Position numbers and translations under genes: made by a program
Notes under the pieces: model-generated
The model's database searches: none
What the model was told of the DNA's origin: nothing
Seen by the model: the letters and a program-made list of their open reading frames with translations, nothing else
Assembly (NCBI GenBank): GCA_964439015.1
Contig: CAYTMV010000011.1
Span: 1-50,247 of the forward strand
DNA: 50,247 nucleotides
From: Gemmobacter sp964439015
GTDB lineage: Bacteria; Pseudomonadota; Alphaproteobacteria; Rhodobacterales; Rhodobacteraceae
Direction of reading: 5' to 3'
Part shown: piece by piece, positions 50,213 to 50,247 of the stretch
How positions within the stretch are numbered: the stretch's first letter is position 1
How the letters are laid out: each line of letters begins with the position of its first letter

Positions 50213-50247
50213 CTACCTGCGCCATTTCCAAGGCAGCAGGTCGTCGA
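50213..50247 (-). pseudogene. Possible C-terminal end of an IS66-type transposase (cut by window edge)
   Basis: The minus-strand frame reads DDLLPWKWRR then TAG. IS66-family TnpC proteins commonly end in a (I)DxLLPW-type motif, so this could be the tail of such a transposase. Only about ten codons are visible, so this is tentative; it could also be an intact gene running out of the window. Confidence 0.35.

Noticed and set aside
1..50247. CRISPR array or other direct-repeat cluster
   Set aside because: No series of regularly spaced identical repeats was seen by eye; the only repeat-rich stretch is the RTX-coding region.

Overview
The window is a piece of a high-GC alphaproteobacterial chromosome. 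Gene content and order point to the Rhodobacterales (Rhodobacteraceae/Paracoccaceae): accD-folC, a dapE/GNAT/rnr/gpmI/envC/ctpA/rppH block, a fused mrpAB antiporter operon, dnaA-dnaN-recF-gyrB, mutM beside ubiE-ubiB, and Rhodobacter-type flagellar genes (flgD, fliK, single-domain flgJ). The genus cannot be fixed from sequence reading alone.

Layout. (1) 1-1613, plus strand: 3' end of accD, then folC. (2) 1622-11497, minus strand: dapE, an acetyltransferase, rnr, gpmI, an EnvC-like factor, ctpA, rppH and an RTX calcium-binding protein; several genes overlap by 4 bp or sit within 20 bp, so this is partly one operon for envelope, RNA and central metabolism. (3) 11764-14326: two coupled genes, an extracellular-type protein with an intact Hint autoprocessing domain followed by a LamG-like protein whose Hint domain has lost its catalytic residues. 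(4) 14332-22254: dapD with a small partner, a LOG-family protein, rlmN, an IalB-like secreted protein, a type II (R. etli-like) asparaginase, a DUF2794 gene, an NlpC/P60 hydrolase and an M17 aminopeptidase. (5) 22594-28609: six-gene Mrp/Pha cation/proton antiporter operon with translational overlaps throughout. (6) 28677-38101: trxA, a LacI-type regulator, tRNA-Arg(CCU), gyrB, a LysE exporter gene, recF, dnaN, dnaA, rpsT. (7) 38375-43125: a Crp/Fnr regulator with an FNR-type box, a crotonase, mutM, ubiE, ubiB. (8) 43173-45983: divergent flagellar genes fliK-flgD and flgJ plus a FlgN-like gene.

(9) 45984-50247 is a decayed mobile region: a frameshifted IS110-type transposase remnant, an intact arsenite oxidase small subunit gene (aioB), and an aioA gene cut after 39 codons by a complete IS21-family element (47497-50035). 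The IS itself carries an istA broken by a small palindromic insertion. No target duplication is seen and the far side of the IS does not resume aioA; it shows instead what may be the tail of an IS66-type transposase. Arsenite oxidation from this locus is therefore most likely lost.

Most of the window is conserved chromosomal core. The parts most worth a second look are the active/inactive Hint gene pair, the aio island, the palindrome inside istA, and the hairpin-rich dnaA leader.
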